Source of the DNA: Bacillota bacterium
Lineage (GTDB): Bacteria > Bacillota > UBA4882 > UBA8346
Assembly (NCBI GenBank): GCA_023426245.1
Contig: JAFABB010000056.1
Location: 1-64,000, forward strand
Direction of reading: 5' to 3'
DNA length: 64,000 nucleotides
The position numbers and the translations under genes are program-made. Below, in pieces: positions 17,854 to 27,366 of this stretch (the first letter of the stretch is position 1; each line of letters opens with the position of its first letter). The notes below the pieces were generated by a model, which was given only the letters and a program-made list of their open reading frames with translations, was not told the DNA's origin and did not search any database.

Positions 17854-18858
17854 ATGAAGTTAGGTTTTTTTACTGCGAATTTTACTGAAAAGCCGCTAAA
17901 TGAGGTTGCTGAACTTGTCGCAAAGTACGGCTATGAAATGCTGGAAATTCCAGCCTATGCCGGAAATGGCCAACTTGAACCGGATGAGGTTATCAAAGGC
18001 AACAATGGGGCAGCACTTAAAAAGATGGTAGAAGGATATGGCTTACAAATCGCAGCTTTGAGTAATCATCCTGAGTCTTTTCTGATTATGGGGCCTAGCG
18101 GGGTGGAGACTGATTTTATCTTTAAAGGGACTAAGGAAGAAAAGATCGCTTTCGGGACGAAGGGACTACTCAAAACCGTCCAAGCAGCCAATGCATTAGA
18201 AGTACCTGTGGTGGTTGGTTTTCCTGGAGTTGAAAACTGGGGCCGCTTTTTCCCATTTCCCTATGGACAAGGTTGGTCGGAGTATGAAACTGATTTTGCC
18301 GAAAGATTCATCCCGATTTTAGACAAGTTCAAAGAATATGGAGTTAAATTTGCTATTGAACCTCACCCCAACAGTTTTGTTTACGATATTTATTCAGCCG
18401 AAAAAGCGTTGGAACTGGTGAATAACCATCCGTGCCTCGGTTTTAATTTGGATCCCGCAAATATCATTTATCTCGGATTAAAGGTAGAAAATTTCATTGA
18501 CCGGTTGGGCGATCGGATTTTCCACGTTCATGCCAAAGACGGAGAGATTGTAGAACACAATATCGCAATGGGCGGCATTTTGATGCATGGCGACTGGCAA
18601 AGGCTTGACCGTACTTTCCGGTTTAGAATTCCCGGCTGGGGCAGTGTTGCCTGGAAAAAAGTAATTACCGAATTATCGATGGTCGGTTATCACGGAGTCC
18701 TTAGCTATGAACATGAAGATGTTACCATGAGCCGTATGGATGGTATTGAAAAAACGGCTGAATTTTTAAAACCGTTGTTGATTAAAGCCCCGTATGAGGG
18801 GAGAACCGATAAGTTATTTAACGAATTCCAATCCGGAAAACCCAAAAACGCTCGGTGA
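17854..18858 (+). CDS. Sugar phosphate isomerase/epimerase, TIM barrel (AP-endonuclease family 2), copy 1
   Basis: 334 residues from ATG 17854 behind a very strong AAGGAGGTG. Metal-binding motifs of the xylose-isomerase-like TIM barrel appear as FAIEPHPNSFV, GFNLDPANII and FHVHAKDGEI, with a final SYEHED. Family members isomerise or epimerise sugars and ketoses, or act as lyases on 3-keto sugars. It heads the plus-strand operon, so it probably handles the imported sugar or its oxidation product. Distantly similar to 28497-29423. Confidence 0.88.
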   Translation: MKLGFFTANFTEKPLNEVAELVAKYGYEMLEIPAYAGNGQLEPDEVIKGNNGAALKKMVEGYGLQIAALSNHPESFLIMGPSGVETDFIFKGTKEEKIAFGTKGLLKTVQAANALEVPVVVGFPGVENWGRFFPFPYGQGWSEYETDFAERFIPILDKFKEYGVKFAIEPHPNSFVYDIYSAEKALELVNNHPCLGFNLDPANIIYLGLKVENFIDRLGDRIFHVHAKDGEIVEHNIAMGGILMHGDWQRLDRTFRFRIPGWGSVAWKKVITELSMVGYHGVLSYEHEDVTMSRMDGIEKTAEFLKPLLIKAPYEGRTDKLFNEFQSGKPKNAR

Positions 18859-18897
18859 ATTCCGACGATATCATTCTATAGTAGGGAGTTGTGAAAA

Positions 18898-19965
18898 ATG
18901 GGAAAAATGATGCGTGCTCAAGTAGTGGAAGCACCCGGTAAAATGGCCCTTCAACAAGTGCCGATTCCGGAAATCAATGATGATGAAGTGCTGATCAAGG
19001 TTAAGATGTGCGGTATTTGCGGTACGGATTTGAAGATTTATGCCGGTTTGTATGCTGCGGAACATCTCCCACTCATTTCCGGGCATGAATTTTGGGGCGT
19101 AGTGGAACAAGTGGGTAAGAATGCCAAAGGAATAAAAGTGGGCGATCGGGTTTCGGCCGATATTTGCCTTACCTGTGGGACTTGTTATTTTTGCCGCAGA
19201 GGAGACTTTCTGCTTTGTGAAAACTTTACCCAGCTTGGTATTCATACCAACGGGGCCTTTGCGGAATATGTCAAGGCTCCTTGGAAGAACTGCTATGTTA
19301 TCCCGGCAGGGGTTGATGATTATTCCGCGGCTTTTATTGAGCCGATGACCGCGGTTTTGCAAGGCGCCAAAAGTATGAACTGTACGATATCATCCAGTGT
19401 GGTGGTTATTGGATGCGGGCTCGGCATATTACATGCGGCAATGGCCAAGTTGCGCGGGGCCGCTCCGATTATTATCACCGGTGACAGCAATTCCCGGTTA
19501 GAATTGGCCAAAAGGATGGGAGTCGCCGATTATTTTATCAATATTAATGAAGTTGAAGATGTTGTTGCGGAAGTCAAAAAGTTAACCGGTGGTGTGGGTG
19601 CGGACTTTGTATTGGAAGCTGTCGGTACACCGGCTACCTATGAGCAGGCCTTCAAAATGGTCCGCCGCGGCGGGGTTGTAGAAGCTTTTGGAGTGGTGCC
19701 CCAAGGGAGAATGGCTCAATTTGAACCGTATGAATTTGTGTTGGGTGAGAAAAAACTTCGCGGCAGCTGCGCCGGTATCGGGAATAACTGGGCCGAGGTC
19801 ATCAATCTTCTATCGTATAAACGGATTGATCCAACCCCTTTGTTCTCTGAAGTTATTCCTCTGGAAGAACTTGAGAACGCTTTGCATGAGCTGAAAACCA
19901 ATAAAGAAATCATTAAGATTTTTGTTTCCCCGGAAATTCAGAACAGAGTCAAAATCAACCAATAA
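18898..19965 (+). CDS. Zinc-dependent medium-chain dehydrogenase (sorbitol/threonine dehydrogenase type)
   Basis: 355 residues. Catalytic zinc ligands are seen in CGICGTDLK and GHEF; the structural zinc lobe in CLTCGTCYFCRRGDFLLC (four cysteines). The Rossmann motif VVIGCGLGILHAA near residue 168 binds NAD(P). It oxidises a secondary alcohol of a polyol or sugar to a ketone. GGGAG precedes the ATG; 39 bases after the isomerase, so cotranscribed. Confidence 0.92.
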   Translation: MGKMMRAQVVEAPGKMALQQVPIPEINDDEVLIKVKMCGICGTDLKIYAGLYAAEHLPLISGHEFWGVVEQVGKNAKGIKVGDRVSADICLTCGTCYFCRRGDFLLCENFTQLGIHTNGAFAEYVKAPWKNCYVIPAGVDDYSAAFIEPMTAVLQGAKSMNCTISSSVVVIGCGLGILHAAMAKLRGAAPIIITGDSNSRLELAKRMGVADYFININEVEDVVAEVKKLTGGVGADFVLEAVGTPATYEQAFKMVRRGGVVEAFGVVPQGRMAQFEPYEFVLGEKKLRGSCAGIGNNWAEVINLLSYKRIDPTPLFSEVIPLEELENALHELKTNKEIIKIFVSPEIQNRVKINQ

Positions 19966-19992
19966 TAATCTTGGAAATAGGAGAGTGTGGAA

Positions 19993-21234
19993 ATGAGCTA
20001 CAAAGATACTTTGTTAAGCCCGATTAAAATCGGCCAGCGCGTGTCCCCCAACCGTTTCTTCATCCAGGCGATGGAGTGTAACGATGAGGATGAGACTGGT
20101 AACCCTTCAGAATCAACCACCCAGAGATATGAGGAATTATTCCGCGGTGAAGCCGGATTGGTCAGCCTGGAAGCAATTTCGATCACCCGCGAGAGCCGTT
20201 CCCGGGACAACCAGTTAACGATCATGGCGCCTAACAAGGAACCGCTCACCCGGTTTGTCAAACGGGTGAAAGATGCCAATCCTAAATCTTTATTCATTTT
20301 TCAACTAACTCACTCCGGCGAATTAAGTAATCCTACTTTCTCAAGAAGGGTTACCGTAAAACCGCTTCATGGTTATGGCGGAGATTTATTAACCGAAGAA
20401 GAAGTCGACAAGATTATTGATGGTTTTGTGCTGGCTGCGCAAATCGCGCATGATGCCGGGGCAGATGGTATTGATATGAAGCTTTGCCACGGTTATTTCG
20501 GTTCCCAGGTTCTCAGACCCTACAATGACCGGAAATGGAAATACGGCGGCTCCTGGGAAAATCGCAGCCGGTTCGCATTTGATTTGTATGAAAGAATTTC
20601 CCGCGCAGTCAATGATAAGAATTTTCTGATTGGTTCTAAGATATCCGCATGGGAAGGCTTCCCTGGAGGATTTGGAACTGCCGGACCGAATTCACCGGTT
20701 ATCGATCTCACCGAACCGATTGCTCTTTTAAAAGGGCTCGAAGAGCGCGGCGCGCAATTTTTCATTCAATCCGCCGGAAGCCCTTCCATCACGATTAGCT
20801 TGACCCAGGTTGACAAGCATGTCCCTTATTTTGCCTATTTGCATCAAACTTTTTCAAAGATTTTCAAAGACAATGTCAAGCCGGAAACGGTTATCATCGG
20901 GTCTAACTTTTCCCTGTTCCGCAATGGCAAGAACGGCCTTTGCGCAGTCAGTGAAGAAGATAGTTCTTTGTTACACTTTGGCGCAAAATGTATTGAGGAT
21001 AGCGTGACCGACATGATCGCCCTCGGAAGGCAATCTTTTGCCGACCCGCTCCTCCCCAAGAAATTGAGGGAAGGAAACGAAAAGGACATTAAATATTGCA
21101 CAGTTTGTGATAATTGCTTGGAGCTTCTCATTCAACAAAGTAAGGTCGGTTGTTGCACATATAATAAGTACTATACCGATATTTTGGTACAAACCCGAAA
21201 AGAAAAGGGCAGACTGACAATTGCTCATACCTGA
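19993..21234 (+). CDS. Old Yellow Enzyme-family NADH:flavin oxidoreductase, single-domain
   Basis: 413 residues from ATG 19993 (GGAGAG upstream; GTG 19987 is an alternative). FMN-barrel motifs are visible: FIFQLTHSGEL, GADGIDMKLCHGYFGSQVLRPYND split over the active-site loop, and a C-terminal phosphate region MIALGRQSFADP. The cysteine cluster YCTVCDNC...GCC near the end resembles the Fe-S site of 2,4-dienoyl-CoA-reductase-type members, but the extra flavodoxin-like and NADPH domains of those proteins are missing. It may reduce an enone-type sugar derivative. Unusual member for a sugar operon. Confidence 0.85.
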   Translation: MSYKDTLLSPIKIGQRVSPNRFFIQAMECNDEDETGNPSESTTQRYEELFRGEAGLVSLEAISITRESRSRDNQLTIMAPNKEPLTRFVKRVKDANPKSLFIFQLTHSGELSNPTFSRRVTVKPLHGYGGDLLTEEEVDKIIDGFVLAAQIAHDAGADGIDMKLCHGYFGSQVLRPYNDRKWKYGGSWENRSRFAFDLYERISRAVNDKNFLIGSKISAWEGFPGGFGTAGPNSPVIDLTEPIALLKGLEERGAQFFIQSAGSPSITISLTQVDKHVPYFAYLHQTFSKIFKDNVKPETVIIGSNFSLFRNGKNGLCAVSEEDSSLLHFGAKCIEDSVTDMIALGRQSFADPLLPKKLREGNEKDIKYCTVCDNCLELLIQQSKVGCCTYNKYYTDILVQTRKEKGRLTIAHT

Positions 21235-21341
21235 GAATCGGTGCTGACCATCGAAAGGGGTGATGGGAGTTTCAATAACCTTTACCGATTGGAAATGAGT
21301 CAAGCAGGAATCCAAAATAAAATAAATGGGGGGCTTTTTGA

Positions 21342-22283
21342 ATGAAAAAAGTAGCATTTCTGTTCATTGCAGCATTATTGTTCGCGCTGACTTTCACCAG
21401 TTTTGCCGCAACCACTCCGGGACCGATCGGAATCGTCATTCCCTCGGCCGATCATGGCTGGTTAGCTGCGGTATCCTATTTTTCAAAACAAAAGGCGGAT
21501 CAATTGAAATTGAAAGAAGGTAGCGGTTACAAACTGGTTACTTCGGCCAATGTCAATGAACAAGCCAACCAAATCGAAGAAATGATCGCTTTGAAATGTT
21601 CGGTTATCGTGCTTCTGCCTCATAACAACGAAGTGTCGGTTGCTGCGGACAAGATTCTTAAAAATAATATCAAACTGGTACTTTTTGACCGTAAAGTTTC
21701 CGGAGACTATACCGCATACATTGCAGGTGACAACGCCGGTCTTGGAGTCGCCTCCGCTGAATATATCGGTAAAAAGTTAGGCGGTAAAGGAACTGTTGCC
21801 GTTATGAACTGCCCGAGCGTTGGTTCCGTGAGCACCGAACGTGTTCAAGGCTTTAAACAGACTGTTGCCAAAAAATTCCCCGGCTTAAAATTAGTGGATG
21901 TCACATCCAGTGGTTTTTCCATGGAAGATGGTTTGAAAATGGCAACCGATATGTTGGTTGCATATCCGAAACTTGACGCCGTATTCTCCATCGATGACGA
22001 GCCTTCGGTCGGTATTTTACAAGCCATTAAAGATGCAAACCGCAAAGATATCAAAGTTATCTCCGGCGGTGGCGGAACCCAAACCTATTTCAAAACCATG
22101 GGCAGCAACACGGGTATTGACTTATTCACCGCTACCTATAGCCCTGCCATGATTAAAGATGCCATCCAGGCTGCTTATGACCTTAACAAAGGCAAATCAG
22201 TCAAAAAGAATACCATTATCGAGCCGAGCATTGTCAACAAAGACAATTACACCAAATTTTTGGACAAGGGTTCGCCATACTGA
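21342..22283 (+). CDS. Ribose-type sugar ABC transporter substrate-binding protein
   Basis: 313 residues with a signal peptide (about 1-22, ending SFAA) and no lipobox, consistent with a periplasmic location. The Peripla_BP_4 fold is recognisable (GIVIPSADHGWLAAV; VLFDRKVSGDYTAYIAGDN; DAVFSIDDEPSVGILQAIKD). It binds a monosaccharide or derivative and hands it to the permease at 24013. GGGGGG lies before the ATG. The ATPase gene follows after a hairpin-forming repeat. Confidence 0.93.
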   Translation: MKKVAFLFIAALLFALTFTSFAATTPGPIGIVIPSADHGWLAAVSYFSKQKADQLKLKEGSGYKLVTSANVNEQANQIEEMIALKCSVIVLLPHNNEVSVAADKILKNNIKLVLFDRKVSGDYTAYIAGDNAGLGVASAEYIGKKLGGKGTVAVMNCPSVGSVSTERVQGFKQTVAKKFPGLKLVDVTSSGFSMEDGLKMATDMLVAYPKLDAVFSIDDEPSVGILQAIKDANRKDIKVISGGGGTQTYFKTMGSNTGIDLFTATYSPAMIKDAIQAAYDLNKGKSVKKNTIIEPSIVNKDNYTKFLDKGSPY

Positions 22284-22328
22284 GTCTCTGCTCCAACTGA
22301 AAGTTTAAAATCTTTAGGATCGATGGTA

Positions 22329-22447
22329 TGAGGCTGTTCTTAAAGTAATGGTAAATAAAAAGATATACAATATATAGTTCCTTTTTGAAAGGGTTATCTA
22401 TTGTATATCTTGTATTTCAATTCTTTGGGGACAGCCCCTTTTAAGAA
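22329..22447. repeat. Hairpin-forming intergenic repeat A (GAGGCTGTT family)
   Basis: About 119 bases. Inner arms AAGATATACAAT (22360-22371) and ATTGTATATCTT (22400-22411) are perfect complements; outer arms GAGGCTGTTC (22330) and GGACAGCCCC (22429) pair with wobbles. A related element lies at 29456-29574. Between binding-protein and ATPase genes such a structure would let the binding protein be made in excess. Confidence 0.7.
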
Positions 22448-22459
22448 CGGGGTGCTGAT

Positions 22460-23956
22460 ATGTCAGAGTATATTTTAGAAATGAAATCAATCTATAAATC
22501 CTTCGGCTCCAACGAAGTTCTCCATGGCGTCAATTTTCAACTGAAGCACTCGGAAATTCACGCCCTGCTTGGGGAGAACGGGACCGGCAAAAGTACCTTG
22601 ATGAATATTCTCGGTGGAGTATTCCCGGCAGAGTCAGGCGAGATCGTTTTAAACGGAATGCCGATAACGGTTTGCTCTCCCGCCGACGCTCAGGAAAAAG
22701 GAATCGCCTTTATCCATCAAGAGTTGACCCTGGTTAATGATTTAGCGGTTTATGAAAATTTGTTTCTCGGTAATGAACTCAAAAAAGGCGTTTTTCTTGA
22801 TGTTCCCCAAATGTGCCAAAAATCCCGGGAAGTCTTGGAGAAAATGGGAGTGGAGCTGGACCCGAAAACTTTGGTCAGTGAACTCGACGCTTCCTATAAG
22901 CAGATTGTGGAAATCGCCCGGGCGCTTTTGCGCAATGCCAGAATTTTAATTATGGATGAACCGACCACCGCCCTGACCGAGGTGGAGATCCAGAGCGTCT
23001 TTACCATTATGACCTCCTTAAGGGAACACGGGGTCAGTATCGTATTCATTTCCCATAAATTGAAGGAAGTTGTAACCATCTGTGATAGTTTCACCGTGAT
23101 GCGTGACGGAAATAATGTCATCTCCGGCAAAGTTGACCAGCAAATCAATGAAAATTTACTGGCCAAGCATATGGTGGGTAAGGATTTATCGGATGACGAA
23201 TTATATCGTCCGCGAAAAGCGGGTCAGACCATCTTGGAAGTGAAGAATTTATCCTTTGAAAAAGAATTTCATGACATCAATTTTAAAGTGGGCAAGGGTG
23301 AAATTGTAGGTTTTACGGGTTTGCTCGGTGATGGACGCAGCGAGTTGTTTCAAACGATATTTGGATGCAATAAAGGCTATAGCGGAGAAATTTATATCCA
23401 TGGTGTGCACACCATTTTGCATACTACAACCAAAGCGTGTAACTGCGGTATCGGTTATGTTCCGCGTAACCGGAAGGAAAATGGCATTATCCGGGATATG
23501 ACGGTGCAGCAAAATACGTCGATATCGATAATCAACAAATTAAAGCGGCTTTTGTTTATTGATCCAAAGAAGGAACAGGAATTAACCAATCGCTTTGTCA
23601 GCGACTTAAATATAAAGGTCGGTTGTGTGGATGATTTGATTACCAGTTTGTCCGGAGGTAACCAACAAAAAGTGATCCTGTCGCGCTGGCTGGCGGCCAA
23701 CCCGGAGGTCATTGTATTGGATAATCCGACCCAGGGCGTGGATATCGGCGCTAAACTGGAGATTTATCATATTATCATGAAACTGGCCCAGCAGGGTATG
23801 AGTGTAATCGTTCTCTCCAGCGAGGCTCAGGAAGTTTTGAAACTTTGTGATCGAATTTATGTGATGTATCACGGGGAAATCCGGAAGGAGTTTCAACGGG
23901 CCGAAGCGGATGCGGAAAAAATCATGATTGTCGCTACAGGCGGCAATGTGGCATAG
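22460..23956 (+). CDS. Sugar ABC transporter ATPase, RbsA/MglA type (two ATPase domains)
   Basis: 498 residues with two fused nucleotide-binding domains. The first has Walker A GENGTGKST and Walker B RILIMDEPTTALTE; its signature is degenerate (ELDASYKQ), as in RbsA. The second has LLGDGRSE in the P-loop position, a good signature LSGGNQQK and Walker B VIVLDNPTQGVD. Together with the ribose-type binding protein and permease it forms a high-affinity sugar importer. ATG 22460 follows GGGGTG at the edge of repeat A. Confidence 0.94.
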   Translation: MSEYILEMKSIYKSFGSNEVLHGVNFQLKHSEIHALLGENGTGKSTLMNILGGVFPAESGEIVLNGMPITVCSPADAQEKGIAFIHQELTLVNDLAVYENLFLGNELKKGVFLDVPQMCQKSREVLEKMGVELDPKTLVSELDASYKQIVEIARALLRNARILIMDEPTTALTEVEIQSVFTIMTSLREHGVSIVFISHKLKEVVTICDSFTVMRDGNNVISGKVDQQINENLLAKHMVGKDLSDDELYRPRKAGQTILEVKNLSFEKEFHDINFKVGKGEIVGFTGLLGDGRSELFQTIFGCNKGYSGEIYIHGVHTILHTTTKACNCGIGYVPRNRKENGIIRDMTVQQNTSISIINKLKRLLFIDPKKEQELTNRFVSDLNIKVGCVDDLITSLSGGNQQKVILSRWLAANPEVIVLDNPTQGVDIGAKLEIYHIIMKLAQQGMSVIVLSSEAQEVLKLCDRIYVMYHGEIRKEFQRAEADAEKIMIVATGGNVA

Positions 23957-24012
23957 ATAGCGATAGCGGTAGCGTTTGAAAGTGGTCAAATATTGATGAG
24001 GAGTTGACGCAG

Positions 24013-24966
24013 ATGGCAGCCGCCAAAAGGTTTGATCTTAAAAGATTTGCCGGAAATAACAGCGCAATTGTAACCTTTTTTCTGATATTTATCGTATCAA
24101 TGATTTTAAAGGGTCATGTTTTTCTCTCCTATAACAACATCATCAACATTTTGCGCAACAATTCGATTATCGGTATTATTGCGCTAGGCATGACATTGAT
24201 TATTATCACCGGAGGAATCGATTTGTCGGTCGGTTCACTGATGGTGATTGTGGGTGTGGCCATTTTGGCGGTTACCAATGCAACCGGCAATATTTTATTG
24301 GGACTATTGGTAGGACTTTTGGCAGGTATCGCACTGGGCGCCCTAACCGGCTCGATGGTAGCCAAATTCAGACTGCCGGCTTTTATCGTGACTTTGGGTA
24401 TGATGAGCATATACCGCTCGGTCTCGCAATATTTTTTAAACGGCGGCGGTATTATGATTGATTTCAAGATTCAGGAACCGTTTGTGGCCATATCCAATTC
24501 GTATTTATTCGGGATCTTGCCGATGCCCATCCTGTATTGGATTTTAATTAGCGTCGGTATCTATCTTTTTGCCACCAAAACTACTACCGGACGGCACGTT
24601 TATGCGGTGGGCAGCAATGAAAAGGCCACTATGCTTTCGGGTATCAATGTAGACCGGGTTAAGATTATGATTTACGGATTGGGTGGTTTTTTGGTAGCTT
24701 TGGCTGCGATTGTGGAATCATCAAGGCTTGGAAGCATCAATTCCGCTTCATCGGGAGCTTCTTATGAAATGGATGCCATAGCCGCTGCGGTTGTCGGCGG
24801 AACCAGCATGTCCGGGGGTAAGGGCAAGATCATCGGCACGTTCTGCGGTACTTTAACGTTGGGGATTATTAACAACATGATGACGCTTTTAGGTGTTCCT
24901 CCTTTTTTGGTGGGCGCTGTCAAGGGTTTGATTATCATCAGCGCGGTGTTGTTGCAAAGAGGGTAA
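24013..24966 (+). CDS. Sugar ABC transporter permease, RbsC type
   Basis: 317 residues from ATG 24013 (GAGGAG upstream; the TTG at 24004 is within that site). Around ten hydrophobic helices with the family signatures GIIALGMTLIIITGGIDLSV (near 55) and AAVVGGTSMSGGKGKIIGT (near 255). Inner-membrane channel of the sugar importer. It closes the operon that starts at 17854; no terminator is evident behind it. Confidence 0.94.
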   Translation: MAAAKRFDLKRFAGNNSAIVTFFLIFIVSMILKGHVFLSYNNIINILRNNSIIGIIALGMTLIIITGGIDLSVGSLMVIVGVAILAVTNATGNILLGLLVGLLAGIALGALTGSMVAKFRLPAFIVTLGMMSIYRSVSQYFLNGGGIMIDFKIQEPFVAISNSYLFGILPMPILYWILISVGIYLFATKTTTGRHVYAVGSNEKATMLSGINVDRVKIMIYGLGGFLVALAAIVESSRLGSINSASSGASYEMDAIAAAVVGGTSMSGGKGKIIGTFCGTLTLGIINNMMTLLGVPPFLVGAVKGLIIISAVLLQRG

Positions 24967-25006
24967 TCAAGTCCGCTAGAAAAGTCCCCGTGGTTTATAA
25001 AAACAT

Positions 25007-25095
25007 TTTAGATATATTGAATTAATTTTTTTGAAAAAAGCTGGCCTAAAAAAAGTTAACGAGACAGGATTAACAGGATTCACAGGATTAAAACC
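25007..25095 (+). repeat. Dispersed repeat with GGATTNACAGGATT core, copy 1
   Basis: Contains CTGGCCTAAAAAAAGTTAACG then GAGACAGGATTAAC and two further AGGATT units. Copies sharing the AGTTAACGGAGAC...GGATTAAC block occur at 28401-28466 and 33090-33165. The 563 bases between the permease and the chemoreceptor hold this, the next repeat and no gene. Confidence 0.65.
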
Positions 25096-25194
25096 TTGTA
25101 AAATGGAGTTGCCAGAAAATAGATGATCCATAGGGGTTTTAAAAAATCCCGTAAATCCATAAAAAAATCAGATCTATCTGGGCTGACTGTTGGT

Positions 25195-25375
25195 TTATAC
25201 CTCTCTCTCGCTCTCCCCCTGAAGTGGGAGAGTAACCCAATCTTATGCAGTTTAAATGCTTTTGACTACAGCGGTTAAGGTTACCCTTCCACTTGAATCA
25301 GTTATATTTATTCCCTTCAGAGGGGAAGGGCTTCGCGTCCGATAGGACGCACAGGTTAGGTCAAATAGGCGTTCA
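25195..25375. repeat. Intergenic GTGGGAGAGTAA/GTTAGGTCAAATAGGC repeat, copy 1
   Basis: Shares GTGGGAGAGTAA, a CTTCCACT block and GTTAGGTCAAATAGGC (25355-25370) in the same order with 33955-34198. The internal arms GTGGGAGAGTAACC and GGTTACCCTTCCAC can pair into a large hairpin. No coding potential. Confidence 0.65.
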
Positions 25376-25529
25376 CTTTCTAACAGTGATTTCTGACAAC
25401 AACGAAATTTAATTCAACATATATCGATTGATTGCCATCAGGATTCGTGGTTTTCTTGATAAACTGTCCTAAAAATCGATGCTGAATGAACTTCCCCCGG
25501 CATAATCTGTCCAAAGGAGAAGCCTGCGG

Positions 25530-27260
25530 ATGATGTTTACAAAACAACAAAATAAAAACCAAGGTTCAATCGTGGAAAAATTAGTAGATTCACTGCTAAG
25601 TCCATTGAAAAGGGTCAATGTTTTTTTTCAGATTTTGACCATTGCCTTGATGATGTTTGTATTTTTGAGTTTAGAAGGTATGATGGGGATTTTCACCATT
25701 GCGACGTTGAATCATTATTCCCGTGATACTTTTGATAATGGATTTCAAGTGCTCTTCAAAATCAATGAGTTTCAAAGAAATTTTGAGCGGTTGCAAACAA
25801 ACTATTTACGGGATATTCTTACCAAAGGGAATTCGGCAACCGCGGGTTTTTTAAGGGTTAGGAATACTATACGTTCCGAGATCGGCGTATTTAAAAAAGC
25901 GAATATTGAAAATATCGAGAATATGGAGAAAGAAATCGCCGCGATTGAAAAAATCCTTGAAAAGCCTGTCAGTGAAGAAAATTATCGGGATTTGGAAACA
26001 TCCTTGGCGAGTATTAAATTTTCTTCCGACAATGCCATGGGCAGAGTACGGATCATGTCCATGGTTTCGATGGATCAAGGGGAAGGTTATTCCAATAAGG
26101 CCAAAATCATCACGGTAATTCTTCTGGTGGTTGGAACCGGTTTGGCTGTACTGTTAAGTCTGGCCATTGCCTTATCGATAGCCAGGCCCTTAAAGTCGGT
26201 GAAAATGACTGCCAATTCTTTAGCCACCGGAGACTTGACCCGCACGATTTCCGCGAAAGGTTCTCTGGAAGTGACATCGGTGGTGGAAAGTCTGAACAAG
26301 GCTATCCTAAGTCTCCGCCAATTAATGACGGGCATTGACGAACAGTCCAATGTGCTGTATACCGCCAGTCGGGAATTAAAGAACGCTTCTCAGGAAACAG
26401 GTAAATCGGCTGTGGAAGTTGCCAAAGCCATGGAAGAATTAGCCGGCGCCTCTTCGGAACAAGCGGGTCAGACCTCTCAAGCGGTAGAAACGATTAACGC
26501 CTTGGCTGAATTGGTCCGTCAAGTATCCGAAGAATTGAAAAACATCTCGCTTGAATCGCAAAGCGTGGCAGAGTTCGCCAAACTCGGCCAAAAAGCCACC
26601 CATGACGTAGCCGATGCCATTCATAAAATTTACGATATGACCAAAGAGGTAACCGGGGATATTGATGCGCTTAATAAAACATCTCTGGAAATCGCCACGA
26701 TCACCTCGATGATTCATGGGATTGCCGAACAAACCACCTTGCTGGCTCTCAATGCCGCAATCGAAGCCGCAAGAGCCGGTGAACAGGGAAAAGGGTTTGC
26801 GGTGGTCGCCGCCGAAACCGGAAAATTAGCCGAACAATCCAAGCAGGCTGCGCAATTAATTACCGACCGAATTGATCAAATGAATAACCGTTCCCAGCAA
26901 GCGGTATTTTCAGTGAATAACGGTTTGAATGTAGTGGAAAAAGGCCGGAGCATGGTAGCGGATGCCACAGTCACTTTTGAAAAAATTTTTGATAAACTGG
27001 GCGGGACTTTGGTGCGGATTGATACGGTAGCTTTATCCGCTAAAAAAATGGCTGATAAAAACGAAGGGATGATTGCAGCGATAACGAATATTGCTGCTTT
27101 AAGTGAAGAAAGTGTTGCCAGTACCGAAGAAGTATCGGCAATCGCCGAAGAGCAAAATGCTTCCGTCGAACAAGTCAACGCTTTAGCGGAAAACCTTACC
27201 AACATCTCCGGCAAGTTGAAACAAGCGATTTCTCAATTTCAGATTGATTCCTCAAAATAA
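25530..27260 (+). CDS. Methyl-accepting chemotaxis protein with HAMP domain
   Basis: 576 residues. Helix one about 33-60, an external four-helix-bundle-like sensor to about 185, helix two about 190-213, a HAMP segment (SIARPLKSVKMTANSLATGD) and the methyl-accepting coiled coil with the conserved tip EQTTLLALNAAIEAARAGEQ. AAAGGAG precedes the ATG. Located just downstream of a sugar importer and next to sugar dehydrogenase genes, so it may sense the same sugar, perhaps via the periplasmic binding protein. Implies flagellar motility. Confidence 0.94.
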   Translation: MMFTKQQNKNQGSIVEKLVDSLLSPLKRVNVFFQILTIALMMFVFLSLEGMMGIFTIATLNHYSRDTFDNGFQVLFKINEFQRNFERLQTNYLRDILTKGNSATAGFLRVRNTIRSEIGVFKKANIENIENMEKEIAAIEKILEKPVSEENYRDLETSLASIKFSSDNAMGRVRIMSMVSMDQGEGYSNKAKIITVILLVVGTGLAVLLSLAIALSIARPLKSVKMTANSLATGDLTRTISAKGSLEVTSVVESLNKAILSLRQLMTGIDEQSNVLYTASRELKNASQETGKSAVEVAKAMEELAGASSEQAGQTSQAVETINALAELVRQVSEELKNISLESQSVAEFAKLGQKATHDVADAIHKIYDMTKEVTGDIDALNKTSLEIATITSMIHGIAEQTTLLALNAAIEAARAGEQGKGFAVVAAETGKLAEQSKQAAQLITDRIDQMNNRSQQAVFSVNNGLNVVEKGRSMVADATVTFEKIFDKLGGTLVRIDTVALSAKKMADKNEGMIAAITNIAALSEESVASTEEVSAIAEEQNASVEQVNALAENLTNISGKLKQAISQFQIDSSK

Positions 27261-27366
27261 ATAGCAATTGAACTGTTTTAGAAATAGAATGTCGTTTCAT
27301 ACGTTTATGGTAATGGATGATCGCTGATCGCTAATCAGGATCAAAAAATGAAACAGGAGGTTCATG

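Noticed and set aside
25007..25095. Possible CRISPR array because of the repeated AGGATT units
   Set aside because: Units are 8-14 bases without uniform spacers, and no cas genes are present.
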